Assembly: GCA_944472155.2 (NCBI GenBank)
Contig: OX235277.1
Span: 27,414,804 to 27,478,803, forward strand
Direction of reading: 5' to 3'
Length of the DNA stretch: 64,000 nt
From: Trichobilharzia szidati
Taxonomy: Eukaryota; Platyhelminthes; Trematoda; Strigeidida; Schistosomatidae
A model generated the notes under the pieces. That model did no database searches. It saw only the letters and a program-made list of their open reading frames with translations, and was not told the DNA's origin. Made by a program: the position numbers and the translations under genes. Each line of letters begins with the position of its first letter. Position 1 is the stretch's first letter. This document shows positions 42,901-57,900 of this stretch, in pieces.

Positions 42901-45900
42901 ATTATTAGTTTAATGACCAGTCGACTTTGTCTAATTGACACCACTGGTCAGTATAGTGGATTTCAAGTTATTTTGAAGTTAGCCTTGAAGACATTGTCTG
43001 TGAATTGTAGTGAAAGCTTTACCACAGTGCACAGAATATAATAACATCAAAAAGAATACACATTAACTATAAATCTGTATTACTTCAATACCAAGAAGGT
43101 TCAGTAGATAGTTTCGGACGGGATAGTTTCATTCTTCTGATAGACTGTAAGCAATGGAGTTAACTTCACTGACTAATTCCAGTTAGTGAAAGCTAACAGG
43201 GTTTCATTGTTTCAGATGGACATAAGGACGATGACCATATTAAGAATAGGAGGCATAAAATGACACCAGATAATGGTATACAATTAATGAAAATGTAGCA
43301 AAACTTTCAGATCTCATGTCGAGGATACAAAAGATGTTAACAAGGCATTCAAAGTCGTCTACAGTATACCGAATTAGCTTAATTTTACCCCAATAGTTCA
43401 GCTATTACATATTGCTGAAGCTGTTAGAACCCATATTAAGAAGCCTGATTTATGTAGCCAAAAGTGGTTAGTTCAGACACTGTCCTTACCCTGGCTACCA
43501 AGATTTTAATGATCCATAACTTGTTGTAGAGATTTCCTTAATTTTATTTGATATTCTATTTCATATTATATTTTTATGCTTATTATAACTTATGCAATTT
43601 TCTTGAACTCTATTTTCAATCGTCTTTACAAAATGATATAATTCAAAAGCCAAACGATATTGTTAATTTAAAACAATTAGTTCCCTTTATGAATTCAAAC
43701 AGAGCAAAAAGAATGTACTTGTGGACACAGGTATAAAGGGAGGACTCATCGATCTCTGCAAGTAAGGGCTGGCTTCAGAGCATATTCCTGAATGGCTCCA
43801 GAAGCAAATAGAATCCCCAGAACCCGTTAATGGTGAGAACAGACGACGACCTAGCTCCTCTATTGTGAAACATATTATAGAAACAGGACATAAAATTGGC
43901 GTTTAGACACGTCTTTTAAACCTATCTATAAAAAGTGTTTAGGGTGTATCCTAAAGTCTGTGAAAACCCTAGCTGGCAATTTGAAAGTTTAAACCACCTT
44001 TATGCTTTCATCAAAAACAATTCGTCATCATCCCACCAAACCTTCCTTGGTAAATTTCTTTGTTTTGATACCAGCCAGAGTAGATGTACTATTACCTCTG
44101 TTATCTGGTTCAGTGATCTTCATTGTTATTTTTACCTTCAATATATCCTTTTAACTTCACCTAAGTCTATTTTCTCACCTCTTAACTCTTTATTAATTTC
44201 ATACGTGTGTATTCCTATGACAAGTCCGTGTGGGTGTGATCAAATTGTTCGAAATGTGTTACGCAAATAATACGTTACACGATTCAGACAGGCAAATTAC
44301 GTCTTCTTATTGCTTTGTCTAGATATTGTTAATGGCGATTATTCTAAAATATTTTGTATATGTATGTGTAACGACAGAAGGCAAGAGTCATGCAACAGAT
44401 CGTTTATTGAGAAAATCAATAGTTATTTATATATTTTTATGTACATTATTATTCGCTATTATTACCAGACAAACAACATCTTCTGATGGGTTGTTTTCTC
44501 GCTGAGAGTTATTCTGTCATCTCTTTTTGGTCGTTTCTTTGATGGTCAGACCATATATCTGCGAATCATACCAGCCCACACAAAGTCTGCTGTGACTGGT
44601 TGTTGAGTTCCTCAAAGTTAGACTTTTTTCTTGTCTCCAATTCGGGAAGTAAACACTGACGCATATTGTTGTATACAATTTTGTCTTGCAGACAGCTCTC
44701 ACCGTATATATACATATATATATATATATAATTGTGGAGCCGGAAAAGGAATTGAATGAGGAGAATATTCTTTGCAGGGATTTTCTTTTGTCTTCTAAAT
44801 GATGATCTGTTCGATACGCGTAGGAATTGAGTATAGATCTATACAAATAGATCTAGTGAATATATGCTGATAGTTTTCTCTACGTTTACAAACTCAGTAA
44901 ATGAATTAGCTTATATTTATTCTCATGTCTTTTAAGCCTTCACTGAGAATCCCACTCACCATACACTAAAGATTTTATATAAAGTGATGGACAAATTCTA
45001 TCTAGAGCATACATTTAATTTATAAACATAGGATGTAGGTTACAAATACTATATTCTTAACTTATACTGCCTGACACATTCTATAAACGCCAACAAACAT
45101 TCTATAAACGGTGTAGTAAACAGTTTCTTCAATGTTATCTTACCTTTCAACACTAGTGGGCCTAAAATATGAGTGAAATTGCCACCGAGTGTGTTTTCAG
45201 ATCTTCAGAGATTTCTTTATTAGTGACTTATTTTTAGTCATTAATGTAAGTGTAGAGCTTGGGCACTGTGGTAGAACGTAATCCCATATTAGATATGTTT
45301 ATTTTAAATATCACGCAGTGATGATGTGGTTTTAACAACTGCATGACAGGGTTTCTAGCATAAATTATTGCCACTCATAATCATATCGCCAACAGGGTGA
45401 GTTGACCATGCTAGACTGTAGAATAAAACGAAAACAAGATGGTGGGTTAGATACTAGCTAGCATTTATAGGAAACCAATACACTCTAACAAATACTTAGA
45501 CTTTAATTTATCCCATCCAGAATTGGTAAAGATCGGGTTTAGTTAAATATCTGTATAATCGGGCTAAGAGCCTAACTAGTAGGCCAGGAAATTTAAATAA
45601 CGAAATCAAACAAATAAAGGAAATACTGCTAGTGAATTACTATTACCCACTAGAATTTATCCAAAAATATATATGAATATATGAAGAAAAACTAAGACTA
45701 CCAATAAAAATGACAACATTTCTGATTGGACACTAGTCGGTAACTAGTGTAATGTGTCTAGTTCTATCTTTGCTGCAGACTGAACTCTATCAGTCAAGTT
45801 CGCAATGTAACCACCATGCTAGATGGATCGTCACCACACTGTGCTGTGAATCGTTTGTATAAGGTGGTGGGAGACAATCAGCTATAGGAAGCTTTGCTTG

Positions 45901-48900
45901 ACCTAGATTTCGTGTTTGTTGACACTAACCAGTCAGCAAGGCATATCTGCAACCTCGAAGGAACTCATGTCCCTTCTGAGATTCAATCTTATGTCTCCCA
46001 GTGTCACCCGTAGTCAGAGATGTTACCAATGAACTATTCGAGTTGGCGATTGACCTCCTGTAGGACTGTATTGACCGAATAGCTCGATGGTAACGGGTCT
46101 GACTGTGGGCACTACTGGGCGACGCGAGCTTGAATCTCAGAGAGGACATGAGTTCCTTCAGGATTGTCGATGTGTCTTGTTGACGATTGCCAACTAAGAC
46201 GAAACTTAGGTCAAGCAAAGCTTCCTGCTCATTGCCTCCAACCAACAAATACTGCAAGTAACGAAAAAATTATAGCATTCAAAGCTTGCAGAGTACTGAT
46301 GTATAAAGAAGGGAAGTCGGAGGATTTACGTAGGATTCTCATTAAGGCCAGGATTAGGGTGGCATTTATTTCAACCAACCAACTCTCACAGAGATAAACT
46401 TTGTCCGCTTAAGAAGCCAATAGATCCAATTAAGCAGAAAATAATGTAATTTACCAAAAACACCATGTAATGACTGTGAAGTTAATTCCATAAATCAAAC
46501 CAGTAAATAGGCGTCAATTAGATTATTGGAAAATAAAAAATATGTCTAGAATAATTGACCCTGCTAAGCTAAGTAACATAGATAAAGGATCTAGCCACTG
46601 CACTGCATTCCCTTGCATTTAATCACAAATAGGGTGGGTGGTACAGGGTGTGAGTATTAAAAAATTAATACAGTTAAGTGGAGAAAGAGAGCAGTCAGTC
46701 CCTGAAGCTTTGATTATTGATTGAACACCGCACATGTGCAGTTGGAATGATGCAACGCAGCCTATACTGGAGATATGGAAAGTGGCAACAAACAACAAAG
46801 GGAATTTAGGGAGAGTAAGAGAGAGAAAAAGAGAAAAACTACATAAGACTAATTGTGAAAGCGTGTGACTAAAATTGATTGGTGATTATGGGTGGCAATA
46901 ATTTATGCTCGAAACCCTGTTATCGAGTTGTTAAAACTGCACCATCCCTGTATGATATTCAAAATAAACCTATATAATATGGAATTATTTATATTCGACC
47001 CATTTTACAACAGAAATAAATGAAAGATCGAATAATTTATGGAAATACCATCTCTGTATGCATTTCCCATTAATGTTCATTGTACTTACTCCTTGCAAAG
47101 TGACAGCCATAATTTTTTTAATTGTTGTCCTTGTTGGCCTACTTCTTTGACATCAATAATTTGTTCACGTATGCTTATAAATATATATGATATTTATTCA
47201 AGTAGAAAATCTGAAGTTTTCTAAAAGCGAATTAAACAAAAATAAGTGACTTTTTTAATTCACGAGAAATACCCATCCTTGAATCAACTTCATTCAACAG
47301 CTGCTTATATGGCAATGCCCCTTGTCAGGCAATACACAACAGAAAACTCAGTGAGGCGTTCGAAGTGAATGCAGGAGTAAGACAAGCTGGCTACCTATTA
47401 TCACCGGTGATATTCTCAATTGTGGTGGACTGGATTATGAGTCAGACTGTGGGGAGCGAGGAGAGAAAAATACTCCACGCCGACTGATAAGAAGACTCTA
47501 GAAGACCTGGATTGCGCAGATGATATATGTCTAATGTCACACAAACTCGAAGACTTGCAGGCAGGCGAAAACCAACAAACTGGCGGAAGAAGTGGGCAGC
47601 GAAGACAGAACTCCAAGTGAATATAGAGAAGGCGAAGACTGGGCTGATGAAGATAACCAACCGGCCAACCGACAGCAATAACAATTAGCACCAATCACCA
47701 TCAGAGGGAGAAATCTAACAGACGTTATCTCCTTCACTTATCTAGGAAGCATTGTTTAAACCACAGCTGGCGCAGCGGATGAAGATGTCAAAGTCAGCCA
47801 GCCAGAATCAGGCCTTCATCAACCTGAAACTAGTTCGGAAATCTTCTGCACTCAGCCAGCATAAAGAACAGGATCCACATTTTCAACACAAATGTGAAGT
47901 CGGTCCTTCTATACTAGTCAGAAACTTGCACTGCGTGTCACGAAAAGGATTTCCAACAGATTGCAGACTTTTATCAACAACTGCCCACTTCGCTGGCTCC
48001 ATACTGATAATTGAATGGCCAGAAAGAATAAGTAACAAGAAACTGTGGGAGCAAACCAACCAAGAGCCGATTGCTCAACAAATAAATAGGAGAAAATGGA
48101 GATGGATTGGGCATACATTGAGGAGACCGTCGGATGACATCGTGCGCCAAGCCAGTGCCTTCGAGTGGAATCCAAATGGGAAGCGAAGAGTGGGTCATCG
48201 GTGTGAGAATGACACAGAGGAGATCATGTAGTGAGGAGGAGATGAGAGATTATGGGCAATCGCAGAACTAGCTGTAGAGGACGTCAGAAAACAGAACAAA
48301 GTGGAGCTGTGTTGTTGAAGCCCTATGTTCCACTCGGAACCCAAGGGAACAATAATAATAATAAGACAAGAATATAAGACCAAGCAGTTCAGCGAAGAGT
48401 CTCTTTTCGGCGAATTTATTCACTCATCTGTATAACCGCAACTGTACATAATTATTTTGTGTGTGTATGTGTACATCAGGATCGTCAAACAAAAATAAAA
48501 ATTAGTCAGGGTTATTGGTTACGTCATCTAAACGTTTCAGAAATGTGGTGAATAATCAAATCTTTGTTAAATTGTAACCAGGGGGCGGTGAAGATTGGTA
48601 AGTATTGAAAAGGGGTGCGTAATCTGTAAGACATCCGGAAAAATAGGATGTTAATGAAAAAGCTTGGAGACATATGTCCAAAATAAATTATGTAATAGGC
48701 AGAAAGAGTAAATAAAGATGTCATACAAAAATTCAAAGAAGTCCTTATTAACAAAGTAGTGGGATTTGGAATTATACCCACGGTAGAAGGAGGCAGTGGA
48801 GAAGTTCTCTATCCGGATCGCTGACTTCGGCACTGCAAAGTATGTGGAAGCTCACTGTTTATTTAGGGGCTTCTTTTGACTTTCTAGATGATATTGAATG

Positions 48901-51900
48901 AATTTCCCTCACATATTGAGTGACCAATGTTGAATATATGTTCAATTATAGCACTCCTTACTGGTCCATTGTTACCTTTTCGTAGCCAAGCGGGGATACT
49001 GTTCTTTGACTCTTTTAGATAAGAAACAGGCATCGAATGACCTGTATATCTCGCTCCAGATGAGGGAGTGTGGCTTATTTTTCTGTCATTTGGCAGCTGA
49101 TAACTGAATAAACTAAATTATATCTATCTATCTATCTTTCAACAATATCTACAAGAGAGGGAGATAGAAAAACTGACAGAAAGAAGCATTAAAATATGAG
49201 GAAAAAGAAAACAAATCAAGGTTTAATGAGAATAATTACAGGAGTGAGAACTTCGCCACTATTTCATCACTTGTATACATACACAAGTGAAAAAAAGGAA
49301 AATATTTTTAACTTGAAATGAATAGAAGAAATTTGCTTATTGAACTGATATGTTGTCGAAAAGAATGAATGAATTCTAGATGAAAAGGGATAAAAGTAAA
49401 GAAAAAAACTATAAGGAATCCTATTCGGTCGACAAAAGCATTTTTTTGCTTGATAAGAGTTTTGAGGAAATATAATCATGAGTTTGGCAGAAGTGAAGAT
49501 AGGACTTGAAGTGAGTACAAAGAAGGAGGCAGAGGTGGTGAAGATACTTAGCCAAGCATCGACCGCCATCAATAGAAGAAGTGTAAACGAAATCATCCCT
49601 TTCACTTACATGGCTAGGCAACTGCTTTTCAGCTACAAGTTGCGCAGGTAAGGGTATTGAAATCAGGCCCGGAAAAGCAATCCAGACCATCATTATTTTT
49701 TAAATATTTTTTTATTATAGCTTGATTCCACACAGTACTTTTGATACAAGTATGGAATTTTCAGCATGTGATATCGGTAGCCCAAATTTTGCAGGCGGAC
49801 CAATGGTATCAGGTGTGCGTCGGCCGGGGATCGAACCCCGGACAACGTGCGTAGTCGGCGAGAGTCCTAACCACTGTGCCACCGACGCGGAAGTCTACTA
49901 CAGTCAGTATAAGGAATAAGATCCGAATCTTTAACCCTGACGTCAAATTATTGCCACAATACGTTTCACAAACTTGCCGCACCAATTACCAAAAGCATTT
50001 CTAACAGGTCGCTGGAGACTTCCACCAACAGCTGTCTTCGCTGACTTCATATTGGAGATCATATATGGTCAGAAACGATTAGAAACAAGGGACTCTGACA
50101 TATAATCGATCAATAATCTGTTGGCCAATAAATATGCAGAAGGAAGTCTGGATGTATTGCACATCTACTGAAGAGACAGTTAAGTAAAATAATGCACCAG
50201 GCAGTCGAGTGGAACCTTAATAGGAAACGACGTGTTCTGTGTGTGGGGAGGTCTGAGGTTCACACTGGAGAAGATCTTTTTTAAAAGGAAAATGAGGGCT
50301 GTAGATAACAGGATGAAATGGAGATGTGCTCTTGAAGGCCTGTGACGCACTGGTAACCGAAGGGAATAGTAACAACATTCATGAGCAGACAATATTAGGA
50401 AAATCATCGGAGAATAAGAAACATCATCTATCTTTACCATCTTAGTTTGAGACATGTTCGAAAATGGTGAAATCGAAAAGAGAATGAGTAGGTCTACCAT
50501 TGGTCAGGTTATTACTCAACCATTCGTTTTAATCCTTTGCGTTCCCAGTGGAACATAGGGCTTCAAACTAGAGGCTTGAAGTTTTCACAGCAGTGATGTT
50601 TATTTTTACGGGATGGGGTGGCTAGCCTCAGTCCTAATCTTCCCTCTTGACCAGTCTTATCACTCAACCACTTAGTCCATATAAATATTCAATGGCTTGT
50701 TCTTCCCAGGCTGCACCAAGCTCTTGCTGGATTTCATCCTTGAAAAACTTTCCTCACACCTTTTCCTTTAGGTATCAGCATTATGTTGGAGCTGAGTGGA
50801 AGAGTTCGGATAGTGGAACAGTTATTAATGGATGACATCACATGACAATCATGCTAGTTCAGAAACTGATAACACCAGATCACGTCTAAATGGTAAATTT
50901 CAAATCGTTCAATCTGAATGCTCCTTGGATTTATCCACCACTGGGTAGTGAACAGGTTTTGATGAAGCATCTTGTTGCTTGTAATGCCTAAAGATGACAA
51001 AATCTGCCTCGAAAAGGTTGTGCAATTCATTCAGAGAAGTCGCCAAAACTTGCAAACTAGCAACTTGATGATCTCTGATCCAGGACTCTACCGAATGTGA
51101 TACAAAACCCAAGGTATCACTATCCCAGTATCCCAGTCTTGCAGCATTTATTTTCTAATTGTGGTGGACATACGACTGTTGTCCTGCTCCTGAATTACGC
51201 TGCTAGTCTTTTATTCTTACCCCTCTCTCAGAAGAGCTGAATTACAGACACATAAAGCACATTTAGCTGAATAATCAAACGGTATTTCTATGGTTGTATC
51301 CTCCAAATTTTTAATATGTTGTGAGAAAACAACTAACACAGACGTGAAAGGAAACAGGGACCATGAGGGACCGGCTACCAGAACTGGTTCTTCAACAATG
51401 CCTTATTATTATTATTGTTTCCTTGGGTTCCTAGTGGAACAAAGGGCTTCAACTGCACGTCTCCACTTGTTTCTGCCTTCTGCCGTACTTTTCACTTGCA
51501 TCCATGTTAGTCCATACTCTTTCAACTCTTATTCACACGATCTCCTCCATGTCATCCATGGACGTCCCACTCGCCACTTCCCTTTCGGGTTACACTCGAG
51601 CAATGGCCTGACGCGCGATGTCACCCAACGGCCTCCTCAGCGAGTGTCCAATCCATAACCACTTTCTCTTGCATATTTGTTGAGCGATTGGTTCTTGTTT
51701 TGTTTGTTCCCATAGTTTCTTGTTGGTGATTCTTTCCGGCGGCCATCTGATCTTCAGTATAGAACGAAGACAGTCGTTGATAAAGGTCTGCAACAGACTG
51801 TTGGAAATATTCTTTGTGACCCGCCAAGTTTCTGATCCGTACGTATAGGAGAACTGATTGACTTGACGTTTGTGTTGAAAATCCGAATTTTGTTGTTGAT

Positions 51901-54900
51901 CCTGAGTGACGAAGATTTCCCGATTAGTTTCGGGTTGATGAATGTGTTTCTCGACTTCCCGATTCTCGATTTGACATCCTCGTCCGTTCCTCCTGTAGTT
52001 GAGACAATGCTCCCTAGATAAGTGAATGAAGTAACCTCTTTCAAATCCCTCCCGTTGATGGTGATTGGTGGTGGATGTTGCTGATGCTATTGTTGTTGTT
52101 GGTTGGTTATTTTCATAACCTCCGTCTTGTCTATGTTCACATGGAGTCCTGTCTTCTCTGGCTGCTTCTTCGACCAGTTTGTCGGTTTTTGCTTGTAAGT
52201 CTTCGATTTTGTGTGACATCAAACATAAATCATCCGCGAAATCCAGGTCTTCTAGGTTCTTCACGTCGGTTCAGGACATCCCTGTCTTCTTGTTTCCCAC
52301 TGTCTGATGCATAATCCAGTCCACCACAATTAGGAATATCATTGGTGATAATAAGCACCCTTGTCTGACTCCTCTGCCTTAACATAAGGCAATTTTGAAG
52401 ATGTTAGCAATAACAGTGAAATCGAAGAAATATCTTTCCTCCTATTTGCTAATTGCTAGCTGGGTGAATGTGTATCCTTTAATGAGTAGAAGGAATTCTC
52501 ATTGAGACTTGGACCCAGAATCAAATGTTTCAAACTACAAGGCGTTCTTATCTAATTGACCAATGAGCAATCAATGGTCCATTATTCATATCAAATGACT
52601 ATTGATTTAATCATGTTTAAGACTGAAGTATTGATCGACGAATTCAGTATCTGTTTTGCTTCCTATCCACAAAAAGTTAAGTTAAGCCAAGAGTAATCAG
52701 CTCTGTCTTCATTTAACAAACGGACACTTTCAGGATTTTGGTGTATTGCTTCTTCGCATTTTTTTATCCTATTGTGATTAATTTTCTTTCGCTTCATTTC
52801 TTTCCTTTCAGACTGTATTTCCGGCATCTCAACCAGAAAGATTAATTGATTTGAAATCCACTGTTGATTTGCTTACAAGTATCACATTTTTCAGACTTAA
52901 AGTAAGCTGATGTTATTTTTAAAGAAAAATGTAACCTGTCATCATTAATTTTATTTAAACTGTAGAAAATATTCTTCTGTTTTTTAATAACAGAATGACT
53001 AGTTAGAAAATTATGTGCAGTGGATGTGTAGCGTTTGCTACTGATAAGATTTTTATCAGTAGTATATAAGGACACGTTCGTCGGGATAAAAATATCAAAT
53101 AGCAGGGAGACAGATTTGATATCGGAGAAAGTAAATGATTCAGCGTTGCAGAGAAACATGGGGAACGTGAATGGAATAAAAATAAACACAATTTGAAGAC
53201 CATAAGTTGAACTACACAGAAGATCTGTGCAAATAGTGTTTTGAAAATAAGGTGTTCGTAATTTTGCTACACAGCAATAGAGCCAAGGCCCAGCTAGAAG
53301 TGCCACAGGTGGAAATCGGACCCGAACCATGTATTTTACTCTCGAGCCTTCTAGCAATGAACCACTTACTATTCAGCATTACGACTCATAACCCTACTGG
53401 GGATCAGACTCAGGGAATTCAGGTTACAAGGCAAGCCTGTTGATCATTCAGCCACTGGGACATACAAGTGCATGCTTAAACTTATACACAAAGAGCAGTT
53501 GGAATTTTGGCTTCACAATCTTTGAGTGTATCAGCTTGGAGGACACTTTGTGTCTCATTTCCTGATTAAAGTGTTAAACAAGAACCATGATACCTGTTAA
53601 TTATTTCTGAAGAATACGTCGGTATATTGACCTTCTTCACTGACACTTGTAATTCTGAGAGATCACTGTTGGAATATTTAGATCTCTTAAAATGTTCACC
53701 GCTGTCAAACCCCCCACGGTCTCCCTTTCCCATACTATGTAGCCAAAAAAGCCAACGTCATCTATAAAATAGTTTTCACGAAGTTCCAAAACTACTATAC
53801 TGGCTTAATTGGACGTCCTTTTCATCTTCGAATCCATGAACACAGTCAGACGACAACTGTGAACATCAATTGAACTGAAACAGCATAAAAATTTGTAGAG
53901 GAAGCAAAATGAATATTGGAAAATTCCTAGAAGCCTAGCGCTTAAATAAATTATGTTCAACAGACAGCTGAATAAAGATAAAAATGATTACATGAATGGA
54001 TTTTTTGACGCTCTCTTCAGTTTCATTCTGTTATTGTTCACTTGATAATAACTAGTCAATAAACTCACGTCCTAAAAGCAACTATTTGTTTTGGCTCTAT
54101 AAAACAAATGGCAAGGAGTCATCAGTAGAAAAAGCACATAAGATACCTTGTTGTACAAATGTTAGCTTTCATGATCAAGTGAAACCTAATGAATAACTCC
54201 TTGATTTTTGAAGCACTGGCTACTTAGTTTGAACATTAGTTACAACTGCGTTCCTTGAACTGCAAATTACCTAGTGGACAATTTCAAATAAAAGCGAATG
54301 TTTGTAACTCTTCATCAGTACACACCCACCAACAGAAGTTCGAACCCTGGACCTTCTAGTTACAAAGCTAGTGAGCTCGTGGACCACTCACTAGCCACTG
54401 CGACCCGACCCAATGGCCAGCCCATGAATTCCAACTTCTGTCAATTCACGACATAGCGCAACCATTTCACAGTGTCATCTTCGATGTATTATCGCCTCAC
54501 CTTCAACCTGATGTACCCTAATGGTCACAGCTTATCAGGTCCTAGTGACTTAATGGTCTACGAGGGTCCTGAGTTGGAACCCTGCCAGTGGATGCGCACT
54601 GATGAAGATTCCCAAACTAGGCTGATGAAACAGTTTACTGTCCAGTCCTCTATGCAGGTTTTCCAATAGTTCTCTAACTGATGTCAGCTCATGATGAAAT
54701 CCTACAACCAATCAAACGAAATCCCTGCAAAAAGCCAATACTTGAAATAGGAAATGTGTTTATCCAGAATCACACTTTCCATAACAATGAAGCAAAAAAT
54801 CCAAATTTCCATGTTAGGTACTTTAGAAATGATAGTAACAAATTAAGAAAACCAGTACACGTATTTCAAGGGCTGATCTCCATTTAAAGTTTCACAGTCC

Positions 54901-57900
54901 CTATTGTTATACCTTGTTTTCTTTAGCGGTCTCCCCTAGTATGTCCTCTTTTCACGTTTATGTGTGAGAAGAAGATAGTCTAATTCGCCTTACTGATACA
55001 GAGTGTGACAACTTGTGCCAATATACTTTTTCTAAAGAATCTACGCTGTTGACTAAGATTGCCGGATGTATGTTACATATAGGCTTTCTTCTCCTAGTAT
55101 TGATGGATGTCTAAAGCATCTACTCATTCTTCTGTTTCTCACATTTTACTTTCCTGATGGCTTGAATTCGGAGAGGGAGATTTAATTTTGCCTAAACATG
55201 TTCTTCTTCTTCTCACCCTTATGTTTGTACTTTCCCTTGAACTGATTTGTGAATTGAGCCGAGTGAAAGCATTCCACTCACAACAGTTTCTCCAATTCAT
55301 ATCCTCATGATTCTAGTTCAAATGCCAATTTTAATAAGGCCGGTGGGTTTTATGTCATCAACCCAAACGTTATTTCCATTAAATTGTTAGTCAACAGGCT
55401 ACTAGAAGAAAATATGCCTATGTGACAAGTCGTATAATACAGCCACTGTCTTTTAGTTTGTTTTTCATTTCATATGAATTATTTAGCCTAGAATTTGAAC
55501 GATTTCTAACGGGACATAATATAAGAGCTAAGTGTTTTGATAACTCCTAAGTAGGGGTATTTCTGAAATCTACTATTGGCCGATCGATAGTAGATGACAT
55601 TCAACTAGAGAATGATGAAACAATAGTTATTTTTGATATAACTAGTCCTTATACTAATATACCAATCAATATGGCATTAAAAGCAGTTAAAAAGGAACTA
55701 ACTGCAGATCTTGAATTCAGTCATAGGAAGAAGCTGCCCGTTGCGGAAATTATTTTAGGAATTCAGTTATCCCTCACATCTACTATCTTTAAATTCAAAG
55801 GCAAAATATATTGACAAACATAATGCATAGCAATGGTGAGGATCACCAATATCCCCTATCGTAGTAGATAACTTTATGGACAGCTGGGAAAATATTGCTC
55901 TTAATACATTTAATCCTACTCCGAAAATATGGTGGAGAAATTTGGATGACACTTTCAAAGTGTTAAAAAAAGAACATATCTCTGTCTAGCTTCTTGACAC
56001 ATATAAACTCACTAGTAGAGGGAATACAATTCACATTTGAATCAGAAAATGAACAAGGAGAATTAGCTATGTGGTTAGATTGTAAAATAAAACGAATAGA
56101 AGGTTAACTGCACACTAGCATTTATAAAAAACCAACACCTTCTAATAGATATTTAGACTTTCATTCATCACCTCATCCGTTATCTTTCTATGAAGGCAGG
56201 CGGCTTAGTTAAGTGTCTAACAAACTGAGCAGTAGCACTAAGTAGTACAAGAAAAGACCTAAATGACGGAATAAAACAGAAAGGAGAAGCGTTGGTATCA
56301 AACAACCATCCTATAAAATTCATTAGGAAGATCTAAAAAGATCAAAAGCAAATTAGAAATAATTGTGAAACTAGTAATGATAACATAAATAAGAGACAAT
56401 ATAAGGCATATACAGTTTTACTATATAAGGGGGGGGACATCTGAGACCCTATGTAGGATTCTTAATAATGCAGGAATTAGGGTGGCATTCAAACATACAA
56501 ACTCACTCAGAGACAAGCTCTGTAGGCTAAAAGACCCGATGGACCCAATTAGACAAAACAATATAATTTACAAAATACCTTGCAATGACTCTGAGTGAGG
56601 TCAACTACATAGGTCAAACTAGTAGGTCGAGGGTAGTCAAATTGTCGGAACATAAGACATTAGCAAAGTTAAGATTGGTTGACCTCGCGAAGATAAGTAA
56701 TTTAGAGAGATTTAAAACAGTTATAAATTTGGATAGCGTTACTAGAAGACGGAGATTATCTGAAAAATGTGATGTATTTGCGCTATATATTTCGAACAAT
56801 CTGATCACACATTTACTTGTCAAGTCAATATATATGGAAAAGTTAAATTAAACAAAGTGACAAAAAAAAGAATTAAGAATAATTAACACAAACGTTTGGT
56901 AATCCAATCAAATAAATAAATACTCTGAGGCTATAGCTATTCACAAACTTAAGCCACCCTTGTCTATTCAAAAACAGTTTGTTATTACTCTTAACCTAAC
57001 TTGGTAATCCCCTTATTTTATTGGATTACCAAACGTTTGTGTTAATTATTCTTAATCCTTTTTTTGTCACTTTGTTTAATTTAACTTTTCCATATATATT
57101 GACTTGACAAGTAAATGTGTGATCAGATTGTTCGAAATGTATAGCGCAAATATATCACATTGCTTTTCAGATAATCTCCGCCTTCCAATAACACAATCAA
57201 AATTTAGAGAGAAGCTCAGCAATAGGGTGGGAGAGCGTTGAAGTTCTAAAATGTAATATAGCTAGAAGCAGAAAGAGTGAGTTTGAATACTGAACCCTTG
57301 TGCGATGGGATGCAATGACTCATCACTCATACCGGAAATATGGAAAATACTACTACCAATCAAGTCAAGCGATGAAAAATAATGGAATTATATCAACAAA
57401 GTTGTGTGAGTAGTGTCTTGATATGATTATGAGCGGTAATAAATTGTGCTTGAAACGTGGTCATCAGTAAATATTACTGTATAACACTTTGAGACTATCA
57501 AAATAAATTTTACCCATAATGGAATCCGTTATGATATTTCTTCTTTGTCTCCGAGAAATGCAATACATTAATGAAGTTTTAAACCGCCTTATGAAACGTT
57601 TATCTTCGCCCAGAGAAGGTGCGACAGACCCATCCTTTTTCTTAAGTCATCAAACAAATGATCCATTCGCATGATAAACTTCTAGCCTTTCTGTCAAATC
57701 AGCATCTTACTAATAACTGTTTTCTCTTCTCAAACTGTCCAATAGGTTCAAGAACTCAGCTCTCCACCGAGAACAGGTCAAATATTACGTGAATGTATTG
57801 AAGCCTGTATACAATCCACCTATCAATGCCTTTGTGAAAATGTACACGATTTATACGGAAAGAGTTTACAGGTCAGTTTACCACTGTACTGCTGAACATT

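Larger units (their letters stand above)
45276..46990 (+). mobile_element. PLE remnant with SINE-B pair inserted
   Basis: 45400-45660 preserves [15 protein letters not shown] and [15 protein letters not shown] PLE RT C-terminal text. 46260-46480 reads [36 protein letters not shown], then the start of the GIY-YIG region ([13 protein letters not shown]). The two ends are inverted copies: 45276-45400 (minus) and 46865-46985 (plus) share TAATTTATGC, GAAACCCTGT and the ATATTCAAAATAAA blocks. The SINE-B pair occupies about 45715-46245. Confidence 0.72.

Noticed and set aside
49795..49890. Well-folded tRNA-like sequence on the minus strand (also at 60960 and 19788) as a tRNA gene
   Set aside because: It continues without a terminator into a repeated body and occurs in several diverged copies, so it is a SINE head.
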